Virus record (IMG/VR): IMGVR_UViG_3300029922_000042
Coordinates: 1 to 64,000 of that record
DNA: 64,000 nucleotides
Strand: one strand, 5' to 3'
From: a virus
In this document: positions 32,323 through 41,453 of the stretch, one piece after another
Position numbering within the stretch: position 1 is the first letter of the stretch
Layout: every line of letters starts with the position of its first letter
The notes under the pieces: model-generated
Databases searched by the model: none
What the model was told of the DNA's origin: nothing
The model's input: the letters and a program-made list of their open reading frames with translations, nothing else
Made by a program: the position numbers and the translations under genes

Positions 32323-33255
32323 ATGAACACAATATTGGAACAACAACTTAAGCTTAAATATAATAAGGTTAAAGTTAGTGGAGATTGGTTTTATATCCCT
32401 TGTCCTACCTGTGCACCTCATAATAAGAATAAAATGAAAAGATATGTGCCAGCAAATGGATATAATAGTGGTTGTTTCATTTGCGGAATTAAACAGGATG
32501 TAGCAACTCTGGTAGATGGTTACTATATACCTTCTAATCTAGTAATTGAAGAAAAGGAAGAAGTAAGAGAAATAAACCAACTATCTCTGGTTCTTCCATA
32601 TAATCATGCTATTCCAGTCAATCAATTAGCAGAAGATCATCCAGCAATTCAATTCTTGTATAAAGATGAATTGAGAGACCTGGATACTTATGCTAATGAA
32701 TACAAGATAGTGTTTGTGCCGTTTGAAGGTGGTAGGAACTTTCATAATGGTAGAACATATATTACTAGTGCTGAGAGACTTATATTCCCGGTATACTTTA
32801 ATAATAGTCTGGTAGGTTGGCAAATGAGAAGTATTCCTGGTACTATATATGGTGATTTGCAAAATGTTGTAAAGTACTACCATCTATTTCATAAAGGTGA
32901 TTACTTATATAACTATGACAATGCTAAAAAGTTTAAGCAAGTAATTGTAGTTGAAGGGGTTAAGAAAGCTTTAAAATTCCCTAATAGTGTGGCTACTTGG
33001 GGTTGTTGTATATCCAAGAATCAATTAAAGTTGATACAAACCTGGCCGGAAGTAGTTATGTTATTAGATTCAGATAAGAATAATGACAATACGCAAAAGA
33101 TGGCTAATAAGTTTGTTGATAACATTAATTTAGGTGGGAGTTCCAAGGCCATAAATATAGATTTAGCAAAATACGATGCTTCTTCACCAGATGACTTACC
33201 TAAGGATATCTTGCAAGAAATAGTTGATAATGAATGGAGGATAAATGTACATTGA
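32323..33255 (+). CDS. dnaG: DNA primase (DnaG-like: zinc finger plus toprim)
   Basis: A 310-residue protein. An N-terminal zinc finger has CPTC (Cys27, Cys30) and CFIC (Cys51, Cys54). A toprim domain follows, with VVEGVKKAL (catalytic Glu) and VMLLDSDKNND (the DxD pair). It would lay RNA primers for the replisome together with the DnaB-like helicase two genes downstream. It is shorter than bacterial DnaG and lacks the C-terminal helicase-binding domain; the intervening 185-residue gene might supply that contact. Confidence 0.82.
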   Translation: MNTILEQQLKLKYNKVKVSGDWFYIPCPTCAPHNKNKMKRYVPANGYNSGCFICGIKQDVATLVDGYYIPSNLVIEEKEEVREINQLSLVLPYNHAIPVNQLAEDHPAIQFLYKDELRDLDTYANEYKIVFVPFEGGRNFHNGRTYITSAERLIFPVYFNNSLVGWQMRSIPGTIYGDLQNVVKYYHLFHKGDYLYNYDNAKKFKQVIVVEGVKKALKFPNSVATWGCCISKNQLKLIQTWPEVVMLLDSDKNNDNTQKMANKFVDNINLGGSSKAINIDLAKYDASSPDDLPKDILQEIVDNEWRINVH

Positions 33256-33802
33256 AAATTCGAATACTGCTTTAATAGAGGAATTTTGCTATGAATTTGC
33301 TAAACAATGTAATTATGTGCTTACTAAGAGTTTAAAAAGCCAGTTATATAATCCAGTTAGTAAAGCATTGGCTATTAGTAGAGAGTTAGAGGTAGAGCCA
33401 AAAGTCTATGTAGCAGCTCATGTCTATTTCTCTCCTTTATTAAAAGGTTATACTAAACTGACTCCAAATCAGCTGTATACTAGAGATTCCAAGACTTATG
33501 TTGAAGAATATCTTAAATTTGACAGACATATAGATAGAGAGTTTGAGACTCAATGTAGAATATTGGCTGAATGCCTGGATAATGGCTGGAAAGAAAGATT
33601 AGCTTTATTAAATTCTACTTTAGACTTTTTACCCTGGTTTAGAGTATTAATATCTACGGAAAGAGATGAAGAAATTATTAGAGTATATAGTGATGTAGCT
33701 ACTAATATGTTAAGAAATGATAAACCTCTGCTAAACTATCTTAAGACAATTAAATCAGATAGTGGTCAGGGATTGGATTTTTCAAGGTTACCTAGATTAT
33801 GA
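33245..33802 (+). CDS. Unknown 185-residue protein between primase and helicase
   Basis: An all-helical, soluble protein that overlaps the primase stop by 11 bases and the helicase start by 4 bases. No motif is recognised. Its position between the primase and the DnaB-like helicase suggests a helicase loader or primase-helicase linker, which is inference from context only. Confidence 0.55.
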   Translation: MYIENSNTALIEEFCYEFAKQCNYVLTKSLKSQLYNPVSKALAISRELEVEPKVYVAAHVYFSPLLKGYTKLTPNQLYTRDSKTYVEEYLKFDRHIDREFETQCRILAECLDNGWKERLALLNSTLDFLPWFRVLISTERDEEIIRVYSDVATNMLRNDKPLLNYLKTIKSDSGQGLDFSRLPRL

Positions 33803-36210
33803 ATGATACAAATTTTACTGAGCCTTTAACCGATGCTGATTTTTCGGAATTGTTGATTAGGCATATGCTATTATCTCCGGAAGTGAGTAATAAAGCTAAA
33901 CAATTGAATATTGTAGGAGATGATTTAGTATTGGATGATACTTATGGTAATCAAGTATATAAAGAGCTGGTAAATATCATTAATAGTATAGATGTTAGAC
34001 CAGTGCCAGCTAATACATTGTTGGATGGCTTAAAACATAAATTTGAGGATGGAACTTTAATTGATAGTTTAAAAGATAATACACTTGAACTATTTGAGTA
34101 CTTCTATAATGCAGATAGGTTGTTGGAGAGTCCTGAGTTCTTTGATAGTAGATTGTTACCTTTCCTAAAGAATAGGAGGGCACAGAAGCTTATTAATAAG
34201 TATAGGGATGATGTTCATACCTTAACCAGTGAATTAAATAAACTCAATTTAGATTTGGCTGGCGATTCTCCTATGAGCAGGCCTAGGGTGATGAATCCTT
34301 TTAGTAGTATCATATTCAAGACTAAGAGTAGTATGATAGGTACAGGTTTAAGTAAGCTGGATGAGAAGTTGGATGGTGGACTATTATCTAGTGAATATGC
34401 TATGTTGCTAGGATTTTCAGGTGGGGGTAAATGTCATGGAAAAGGTACTAAAATATTAATGTATGACGGTTCAATAAAGAATGTTGAAGATATTAAAGTG
34501 GGTGAATTACTAATGGGTAATGATTCAACATCTAGAGAAGTACTTAGTTTGGCTAGGGGTAGTGAGCAAATGTATAAGGTAATTCCTGTTAAGGGGGAAC
34601 CTTGGACTTGTAATGAATCTCATATCCTTAGTTTAGTATGTAATACTCAATGTGGTTTTGGTTATCAATATGGTAAGGGAAATATAGTTAATATGACAGT
34701 TAAGGATTATTGTGCTCTAATAAGAACTAAGAAAGATTGTCTTAAATTATATCGAATTGGTGTTGATTATCCTGTTAAACCTTTGAATATGGACCCGTAT
34801 ATCTTCGGTTGTTGGATAGGAGATGGAACACGAGCAGCACCGAAGATTACAAATACTGATCCAGAAATTATTAGTGTAATGATGGAATGGGCTAAAATCA
34901 ATAAATATAAGGTCAGACAGTATGATATTACTTATTGTTTTAGTAGAAAACCTGAAATAAATATATTTCGTAATGAAATAAAAAGAGCTAATGGTAATAA
35001 TCAAAAGAGAATTCCTAGTGATTATTTGATTAACTCTGAAAGTAATAGGTTGCAGTTATTAGCTGGTATTATAGATACTGATGGATATCTACATCATAAC
35101 TTTTATGAAGTTGTAACTAAGTATGAAGGTTTGAGTCAAGATATTCTTTATTTAGCTAGAAGTTTAGGGTTCGCAGCATATAGTTATCCTAAAATAGCTA
35201 CTATGAAAAGAGAGGATGGATCAATATACAGATGTAAAGTATATAGAGTTAATATAAGTGGACACGTAAATAAAATTCCATGTAAAGTTATTAGAAAGCG
35301 GGCTGGGATAAGACAGCAGATTAAAGATGTATTACATGTTGGTTTTACTGTTGAGCCTATAAACGATAGAGATTATTATGGTTTTGAATTATCAGGTAAT
35401 CATCTTTATCTTTTGGGGGATTTTACAGTAACACATAATACAGCTGTAGGTACTAATATGGTGGGTATATCTGCGGAAATGGGTAGAAAGGCGGTTTATA
35501 TATCTTGTGAAGAGCATGAAGATGATTTAAGCCAAAGATTCTATTCCAGAGTATTTAGAATACCATATAGACAATTAAGACAAGGTAGTGCTAATATAGA
35601 ATTGGAATCAAAGTTTAATGAAGAATTAACTACTGAGAAAATAAAATTTTTAAAAGATAATCTCTGTTTAATGGGTTTAAAGGGGATTGATGGTGCTATA
35701 ACTCCTAATCTGCTATATGAATTGTTAAAACAAAACTATGAAGAAACTGGTTTTATACCAGAACTAGTAATGCTAGATCAATTACAATTCATAACTCCAG
35801 ATGCACCTATAAGAAAGAATATGCAGACTTATGAGATTGAAGGTATGACTGCAGCTGAGTTAGACCAATTATCACATAAACAAATAGGTGGTAAAGGATT
35901 TGTATTGTGGGTACAGCATCAAGCTAAAGGCAAGACTAGGGCATATTTTACTATAGATGAAATTCAAGGTTATAAAGCAATAGTAAATAAGCCAGACTTG
36001 GTTTTAGGTGTAGGCAGAGCTGGTGATAAAAGTGATGAGATAAACTTGTTTCCTTTAAAAATAAGACATTCAGCTGACTTTAAAATAACTCTTAAGACTG
36101 AATTTGAATATATGACAGTAACATCCACGTTAGTTACTAATGACTTACCATATCAAAATTCTACCATGACAGAAGTAGATCGTACTGGTATTAGACCAGT
36201 CACTTATTAA
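33799..36210 (+). CDS. dnaB: DnaB-like replicative helicase containing an intein
   Basis: The ORF is 803 codons. Removing an internal intein (residues 212-547) leaves a 467-residue DnaB-type helicase, the usual size. The N-terminal helical domain is followed by GLSKLDEKLDGGL and Walker A GFSGGGK/T, split by the intein between Lys and Thr. Next come VYISCEEHEDDL, VMLDQLQF (Walker B), WVQHQAKGK and IRHSADF. It would be the ring helicase that drives the phage fork with the primase encoded upstream and the polymerase at 36632. Splicing is needed to restore the ATPase site. Confidence 0.88.
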   Translation: MNDTNFTEPLTDADFSELLIRHMLLSPEVSNKAKQLNIVGDDLVLDDTYGNQVYKELVNIINSIDVRPVPANTLLDGLKHKFEDGTLIDSLKDNTLELFEYFYNADRLLESPEFFDSRLLPFLKNRRAQKLINKYRDDVHTLTSELNKLNLDLAGDSPMSRPRVMNPFSSIIFKTKSSMIGTGLSKLDEKLDGGLLSSEYAMLLGFSGGGKCHGKGTKILMYDGSIKNVEDIKVGELLMGNDSTSREVLSLARGSEQMYKVIPVKGEPWTCNESHILSLVCNTQCGFGYQYGKGNIVNMTVKDYCALIRTKKDCLKLYRIGVDYPVKPLNMDPYIFGCWIGDGTRAAPKITNTDPEIISVMMEWAKINKYKVRQYDITYCFSRKPEINIFRNEIKRANGNNQKRIPSDYLINSESNRLQLLAGIIDTDGYLHHNFYEVVTKYEGLSQDILYLARSLGFAAYSYPKIATMKREDGSIYRCKVYRVNISGHVNKIPCKVIRKRAGIRQQIKDVLHVGFTVEPINDRDYYGFELSGNHLYLLGDFTVTHNTAVGTNMVGISAEMGRKAVYISCEEHEDDLSQRFYSRVFRIPYRQLRQGSANIELESKFNEELTTEKIKFLKDNLCLMGLKGIDGAITPNLLYELLKQNYEETGFIPELVMLDQLQFITPDAPIRKNMQTYEIEGMTAAELDQLSHKQIGGKGFVLWVQHQAKGKTRAYFTIDEIQGYKAIVNKPDLVLGVGRAGDKSDEINLFPLKIRHSADFKITLKTEFEYMTVTSTLVTNDLPYQNSTMTEVDRTGIRPVTY
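34432..35439 (+). mobile_element. Intein (336 residues) with LAGLIDADG homing endonuclease in DnaB Walker A
   Basis: It begins with Cys212 directly after GGGK and ends in THN, with Thr548 as the first residue of the C-extein. The N-terminal splicing block is CHGKGTKILMYDGSIKNVED. ESHIL fits block B. Two LAGLIDADG-type helices are YIFGCWIGDGT and LLAGIIDTDGY. The C-terminal blocks are YYGFELSGNHLYLLGD and TVTHN. The terminal His-Asn and the +1 Thr fit a standard splicing mechanism. Insertion in the P-loop of a replicative helicase is a typical homing site. Confidence 0.9.
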
Positions 36211-36215
36211 ATTTT

Positions 36216-36635
36216 ATGGGAGAAACACTTAATGAAGATACCTTATACTATTTCTTATGCCCATTTAAGGATAGGTACTATACGTTATATTTAGGCTGGT
36301 TGAATAAGATACTAATTGAAGCTTTTAGGAAGTTGGGTGAGGAAGAGGGACATATTTATATACAGAGTGAATTTGAACAACATACTTTCATTAATTATAT
36401 AGACCAGCCCCTTTTCCTCATCGAATTTGATAAAGAAGGCATTGAGAAGTATTATAGTGATGACCATGAATTAGAATTAGAGCCGGAAGAAGGAGAGGTT
36501 TATAAAGATAATGAACCTGACACTATTAATTATCCAGCTTACTTTACTAAAGGTATTGAATCACTTCTAGATTATAAATTAGGCAAACATTTATATGCTA
36601 ATGTAGAAGGAGAATGGATACAGATAAAATTATGA
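36216..36635 (+). CDS. Unknown 139-residue acidic protein
   Basis: A very acidic protein, with runs of Glu and Asp around residues 80-105, and aromatic-rich segments. No motif is recognised. It lies between the DnaB-like helicase and the DNA polymerase and overlaps the polymerase start (ATGA), so it is probably a replication-associated accessory protein. Confidence 0.55.
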   Translation: MGETLNEDTLYYFLCPFKDRYYTLYLGWLNKILIEAFRKLGEEEGHIYIQSEFEQHTFINYIDQPLFLIEFDKEGIEKYYSDDHELELEPEEGEVYKDNEPDTINYPAYFTKGIESLLDYKLGKHLYANVEGEWIQIKL

Positions 36636-39370
36636 TGACAATTGATGAATTTTTAACAGAATATAATACATATAGAGTAGCTGGAGCTTCATTTATACAA
36701 CCTTCAGGAGATCACGAAGCCAAGTTGATGTTAGTTCTTAGTTATCCTAGTTATGATGCTCTACAAACTGGTAACTTATTAGCTGGGGATAATGGTGATG
36801 AACTTAAAGCAGCCCTGGATTTGGCCGGCTTTCAAGAATCTGATTATTATTTAACTGCTATGGTTAAATTTGATGTAGGTTCAGCCGGAAAGCCTACTAA
36901 ACAGATGATTGAACAATGTAGCGGTGTACTGGATTTTGAGATTAAAACAGTTAAACCTAGATTGATCCTTACTTTAGGAGCTGAGCCGTTTAAAAGGATT
37001 AAGAAAGAGAAAAGCAAGGTTACTAGTTATTTAGGCAATATTATAGATTGTCCTTATGACTGCAAGCTGTTACCTAACTATTCTCCTGGAATGATAGTTG
37101 GCCAGGACCCTACACTAAGGTCTGCATTTAGAGAGGTGTTTACTCTAGCTAAAAGATTTATAGAAGATAAGCTGGATTATACTAGATATGATAAACTAGT
37201 AGTAGATGACCCTGAATTAAGTAAAGTTATTATACAAGAATATATAGATAAGAAGGCATTCCTAGTAGGTTATGATGGAGAATGGAAGGGGAAGAAGATG
37301 ACTGATGATGAGGTCATGTATACTTTTCAGTATTCTTGTGAACCTAATGTAGCTATTGTATTGGATATTTCAAAAGATGGTGTAACTGAGAATAAAGAAT
37401 TACTTGATACAGTAAAGCCATTATTAGAACATCCACAAGTACAAAGAATGGGTTGGAATATTAGAGTTGATGATGAAAGGCTTAAATTGAGAGGGTTTAA
37501 TTTATCTGATGACACTCTATTCTTTGATGGTATGAAAGCTTGTGGATTCTTAGATAGTAGGTATCCTAAAGGTCTAGAAACTGGTATTAAGTACTTCACT
37601 AACTATAAACCTTATTATAAAGAGATGCCAGATCTCCTCAAAAAGCATGGGTTGAAGTGGGAAGAGTTAGCCCAATTAAAGTTATTAGAGCCTGATTTCT
37701 TTTATGAGTATTGTGGTGGTGATGCAGTAGCTCATAGGACTGCTTGTTTAGCTATGAAGGAAAGTATGGATAAGTTACCAGAGAAAGTAAGAACTTACTT
37801 TTATAATACATATCTACCTTTAACTCATTATTTCATGGATTTGGAGTTAGCTGGGATACCTATAGATTTGGTGAAAATGGAAGAAATGACTAATCAATAT
37901 GTATCTAAATATGAAGAACTTAAAGATATATTAAAAACTAGATTAACTGGTATCTTCCCAGATTTTAATCCAGCTAGTGCACCTCAAAAGAAGAAGTTAT
38001 TATATCAAGTACTCGGTTTAGCCCCAGCCTTTTATACTAAAAAAGGAAAGATTAAACCCAGAGCTTGGTACGATCAACAAAAAGCAGGTACAAAGAAGCA
38101 TTATTCTCCTAGTACTAATAGTAAATCATTAAGTACTATATGTTTCGATCTAGAGAAGGAATTGGAAAAACCACAACCAGATAACTTAATACAGGATAAA
38201 TATATTATAGTTAAGAATCTATTAGATTTAACTAGAGTAGGAGTATTTGCTACTAAGTTCTTGTGTAAAACTGGTACTGAGTTTGAAGAAATAGATGAAG
38301 CAGATCTGGAAGGTGATGCTGACGAGGATGCCAAAAAGAGTTCATATTGGGCGGCTATTTGTAAAGATGGCAAGATTCACCCAAGTTTTTATGAATGCTT
38401 GGATAACTTTAGAAGTAGTAGCAAGCCTAATGTACAGAATCCAGCTTCCAAAGTGTTAAGTAATATCCCTAATATATTTGTGCCTGGTTATAGTTTAATG
38501 AGTAAAGATGACCAAAAGAAGAATTATCATCTAATACCAAGTAATCTTAGACATATATTCTATTCCGGGGACCCTGATTGGTATTGGGCTGAGATCGACA
38601 TAGCCAGTGCCGACCTCGGAATATTAGCATTCCTAAGTAAAGACCCTAAATATATAAATGACATTCTTAGTGGTGGATTTCATTTAACCAAAGCTAGAGA
38701 GTATTTCCAAGACCCAAATGTAACTAAAAACGATTATTCTAAATATGTGTCAGCAAAGTCTATTACATTTAGAGTATCATACACTTCAGAACTATTAGCT
38801 GCCTCAATGCCTATTCAAGCAGAGATTTATGCAGAAAGTGGCATTTATCTACCTATTCAACGTATCGAATATGCTTTGAAGACATGGGAGCAATATACAC
38901 AATATATGGAGTTTAGGAAGCAATGTATGCAGCAAGTAGAAGAATATAAGTATATAGAGAATGCTAGAGGTTTAAAATACCATTTCGAAGATAGTGATGA
39001 CTTTAGAATATTGGCTGGTTGGAAGAATGAAAGTTTGGCTTTTCCACCTGCTAGTGAATTAGCATTGTTTATGTGGGATATATGTGTAACTATGAAACGT
39101 TATCTAGTTAAAGAAGGGGTCTGGATGAAGTGGATTAAACCAGTAAATAGTGTTCATGATGCTGCATATTATCTTGTACATAAAGATGTTATGAAAGATA
39201 ATTGGTTTCCTGAAGTTTGTAAGAACTACTTTACTAAAGAATGTAAAATAGCTACTGGTGATACTTTAGGAATGGAAATGTCAGTAGGAGATAGATGGAA
39301 ATGTAAGGAGGAGGCTTTTCATGGGGAGACGGTCTGGGACTTCAATAATAAATGCTGGAATTGGAAATAA
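36632..39370 (+). CDS. Family A DNA polymerase with N-terminal uracil-DNA-glycosylase-like domain
   Basis: The start is placed at ATG 36632 or 36635, overlapping the upstream stop; a longer ATG at 36614 is possible. The N-terminal ~180 residues resemble the UDG superfamily (LMLVLSYPSYD, TAMVKFDVG, PRLILTLGAEPFK, LLPNYSPG). A 3'-5' exonuclease follows (LVGYDGEWKG, MGWNIRVDDERL, YCGGDAVAHR). The polymerase domain has motif A AEIDIASADLG, motif B KSITFRVSYTSE and motif C NSVHDAAYY. Motif C has Ala where Glu is usual (VHDE), and motif A has Asp for Glu, so the active site is divergent although both metal-binding Asp remain. SPO1-type phage polymerases also carry a UDG-like domain. It is the replicative polymerase of this phage. 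Confidence 0.85.
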   Translation: MMTIDEFLTEYNTYRVAGASFIQPSGDHEAKLMLVLSYPSYDALQTGNLLAGDNGDELKAALDLAGFQESDYYLTAMVKFDVGSAGKPTKQMIEQCSGVLDFEIKTVKPRLILTLGAEPFKRIKKEKSKVTSYLGNIIDCPYDCKLLPNYSPGMIVGQDPTLRSAFREVFTLAKRFIEDKLDYTRYDKLVVDDPELSKVIIQEYIDKKAFLVGYDGEWKGKKMTDDEVMYTFQYSCEPNVAIVLDISKDGVTENKELLDTVKPLLEHPQVQRMGWNIRVDDERLKLRGFNLSDDTLFFDGMKACGFLDSRYPKGLETGIKYFTNYKPYYKEMPDLLKKHGLKWEELAQLKLLEPDFFYEYCGGDAVAHRTACLAMKESMDKLPEKVRTYFYNTYLPLTHYFMDLELAGIPIDLVKMEEMTNQYVSKYEELKDILKTRLTGIFPDFNPASAPQKKKLLYQVLGLAPAFYTKKGKIKPRAWYDQQKAGTKKHYSPSTNSKSLSTICFDLEKELEKPQPDNLIQDKYIIVKNLLDLTRVGVFATKFLCKTGTEFEEIDEADLEGDADEDAKKSSYWAAICKDGKIHPSFYECLDNFRSSSKPNVQNPASKVLSNIPNIFVPGYSLMSKDDQKKNYHLIPSNLRHIFYSGDPDWYWAEIDIASADLGILAFLSKDPKYINDILSGGFHLTKAREYFQDPNVTKNDYSKYVSAKSITFRVSYTSELLAASMPIQAEIYAESGIYLPIQRIEYALKTWEQYTQYMEFRKQCMQQVEEYKYIENARGLKYHFEDSDDFRILAGWKNESLAFPPASELALFMWDICVTMKRYLVKEGVWMKWIKPVNSVHDAAYYLVHKDVMKDNWFPEVCKNYFTKECKIATGDTLGMEMSVGDRWKCKEEAFHGETVWDFNNKCWNWK

Positions 39371-39414
39371 GTCTGATTCTATAGCAAACAACAAACAATA
39401 ATAACAACAACTAT

Positions 39415-40197
39415 ATGTTAATAATTAATCTAAATACTAAACGTGTCAATCAAAGCACCATTGACCCCGACATTGTAATCTTGACTGGTGCATCACAAGA
39501 ACTGATTACTAGCCTGCAAAAGCATGTATTGTCAGCGTCTGGTACAGCCAAGATTTCAACTAATGAGATTCCGGTAAATACTAATAGGGTTAGTAGGACA
39601 GTGCCAGAAAGTACTTATGCTTCAGCTGATTCAAATTTCACTGAGAACTTTGAGAAGCTGAGTGAGGTAATTGATAATATTACCAACAATGCATTTGAGC
39701 CTGCAGTTAAGGTTAAGACTACAAACTCAAAGCCTAACCGTACTTTGCTCAGGAATAAGGTTAAGGCTAAGGCTAAGAAGAATGTAGTACCTGCTCCTTA
39801 TACACGTGACTTGTTGACAGTAATTGACGATCTTTTAAGTAATGAAGACTTTGTAAGTGAAGTAAGAGCTACCTATCTTGATAGAGGTAATTTCATTTCT
39901 GAGAATACCATTCTTACACCTCAAAATGTTAAAGTAGCATTGGCTTTGTGGGGGTATTATGGAATACAGAATCCATTTAGCTCTAGTAACGGAGTTGATA
40001 CTATTAAAAGTAATATCCGGACTAGCCAAGATACTATTATAAGGTTGAATTCGAAGTTTAAAATTCTTTATGTAGAGGGTGATGGTTCTTCAACCAAATA
40101 TAGTGTTAGTGAAGAATTCGATCAGATTGTAAGACTGGTGCTTGCTTCTGACGAATTTATGGATCTTGCTCAAGTCTTGCCAGCCTATAAAAGTTAA
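39415..40197 (+). CDS. Unknown 260-residue protein
   Basis: I do not recognise this protein. The N-terminal ~100 residues are Ser/Thr/Asn-rich and probably disordered. A basic linker (NKVKAKAKKNVVP) precedes a helical C-terminal domain. A long A/C-rich leader (AACAACAAACAATAATAAC) lies upstream, as in other apparently well-expressed genes here, and a terminator follows. It stands at the head of a group of genes with winged-helix-like C-terminal domains. Confidence 0.55.
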   Translation: MLIINLNTKRVNQSTIDPDIVILTGASQELITSLQKHVLSASGTAKISTNEIPVNTNRVSRTVPESTYASADSNFTENFEKLSEVIDNITNNAFEPAVKVKTTNSKPNRTLLRNKVKAKAKKNVVPAPYTRDLLTVIDDLLSNEDFVSEVRATYLDRGNFISENTILTPQNVKVALALWGYYGIQNPFSSSNGVDTIKSNIRTSQDTIIRLNSKFKILYVEGDGSSTKYSVSEEFDQIVRLVLASDEFMDLAQVLPAYKS

Positions 40198-40209
40198 GTA
40201 AATAACCTC

Positions 40210-40243
40210 AGCCCCAATAACATCTAGTTGTTGGGGCTTTTTC
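40210..40243 (+). terminator. Rho-independent terminator, 2 bases upstream of a start codon
   Basis: AGCCCCAA (40210-40217) pairs with TTGGGGCT (40231-40238), followed by TTTTTCT. The next gene starts at 40246. Confidence 0.75.
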
Positions 40244-40245
40244 TT

Positions 40246-40746
40246 ATGGATGACCCAATTTTATACATAACATTTAAAGATACTGTATCTAGTAGTAATG
40301 ACAAAGGTTTAGGTATAGTGGTTGAGAATTTACGTAATCAACTTCTTAATGTAGCAGACAAAATTAAGGCTGATCCTGAAACCATCTATCATTATATTAG
40401 ACAAGATTTACCTATTCTTCAGATTAATTTATCAGCTCCAATAATTGTATCGCCCAGTGCTGGCTGGCCCCCACCTCAAGAAACAAATAATACACAGATT
40501 AATGGTGAACAAACTTTAATAGATCAAATTTTCAAAGATCTAAAGAAAACCCATAAAAGTGAAGCAATAATCAAATATATGGTTCAAAATTCTGGTATTG
40601 ACCTTACCGTAGACCAGATAGCCCAAGGAGCTTCAATAACTAAACAAGAACTGACTTCCTGGTTATCTCAAACAGCTAAAAAGATTCCTGCAATAGAAAA
40701 TACTTCTAGAGGAATATACAAATTTAACCCTAATCAATTAACTTAA
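40246..40746 (+). CDS. Winged-helix-like protein, paralog of the protein at 40750
   Basis: The start is placed at ATG 40246 (MDDPILYITF), because earlier in-frame codons lie inside the terminator stem. The protein is 166 residues. The C-terminal ~65 residues (IIKYMVQNSG, DQIAQGASITKQELTSWLSQ, ENTSRGIYKFN) look like a winged helix-turn-helix and match the neighbouring protein almost block for block. The N-terminal parts differ but keep a similar pattern. It probably binds DNA; phage gene regulation or nucleoid organisation is possible. It starts 2 bases after a strong terminator stem and T-run. Confidence 0.6.
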   Translation: MDDPILYITFKDTVSSSNDKGLGIVVENLRNQLLNVADKIKADPETIYHYIRQDLPILQINLSAPIIVSPSAGWPPPQETNNTQINGEQTLIDQIFKDLKKTHKSEAIIKYMVQNSGIDLTVDQIAQGASITKQELTSWLSQTAKKIPAIENTSRGIYKFNPNQLT

Positions 40747-40749
40747 ACT

Positions 40750-41394
40750 ATGCCTGTCCCAACTAATAAAATCAGCCTCCTATTTACAGTTCCTTTAGAA
40801 TCGAGTGACTCCAAAGTAGTAAGAGCTGCTTATAAAGAGCTAGCTTCCCAAGTCCTAAGATTTGCTGAAGCTATTAAAATTGATCCTAATATCATGATTG
40901 TACATACTACAGTCTCTGAAGACCTCAAAGACCTTAAAGCTTGTACTCATACTATAGTTGACCCCAAACTAGCAGAACTCCAAACCATTAATAAGAAAGT
41001 AGCTAGTGGTAAGTCTGCGGTAGATAATCCTAATCAACCTATTACTGAACTTTCTAAAGGGTTTGAAGATGAACCGGCTAGAGTTACTTCAATGCCTATG
41101 TCTGAATGGAAGGAAGAGAAGGAGGCAGTATCTATTCCAGTAGTAGATGTAGATAAGTTGAAGGAGAAGCTGCTTGAGCAATTTCAAAGATTAACTACCA
41201 AGACCAAGGCTGTGATTGAGTTTCTAGCCAATAATCATGATAAGGAAGTAACTAGTGAAGAGATTGCTACTGGAGCTAAACTAGAAGCTAAAGAGATTAC
41301 TAGCTGGCTTAGTCAAACTGGTAAAACAGTTAAAGCACTTGAGAATGTTAAACGTGGTGTTTATAAGCTTAATTCAACTAAGGTGAAGATTTAA
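40750..41394 (+). CDS. Winged-helix-like protein, paralog of the protein at 40246
   Basis: A 214-residue protein. The C-terminal domain (VIEFLANNHD, EEIATGAKLEAKEITSWLSQ, ENVKRGVYKLN) is homologous to that of the upstream gene. The N-terminal ~75 residues also correspond (PLESSDSKVVRAAYKELASQ versus the equivalent in the upstream protein), so this is a tandem duplication with divergence. A charged linker joins the two parts. DNA binding is inferred from the winged-helix look. A strong hairpin follows the stop. Confidence 0.6.
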   Translation: MPVPTNKISLLFTVPLESSDSKVVRAAYKELASQVLRFAEAIKIDPNIMIVHTTVSEDLKDLKACTHTIVDPKLAELQTINKKVASGKSAVDNPNQPITELSKGFEDEPARVTSMPMSEWKEEKEAVSIPVVDVDKLKEKLLEQFQRLTTKTKAVIEFLANNHDKEVTSEEIATGAKLEAKEITSWLSQTGKTVKALENVKRGVYKLNSTKVKI

Positions 41395-41400
41395 TTTAGC

Positions 41401-41443
41401 AGCTCCTTAATAGTAAGTATTCAATTACTGAAATTAAGGAGCT
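41401..41443 (+). terminator. Long hairpin upstream of the GP88-like gene
   Basis: AGCTCCTTAAT (41401-41411) pairs perfectly with ATTAAGGAGCT (41433-41443), with an inner AGTAA/TTACT pairing, followed by TTCTTT. The next ATG is at 41454. Confidence 0.65.
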
Positions 41444-41453
41444 TTCTTTAATT

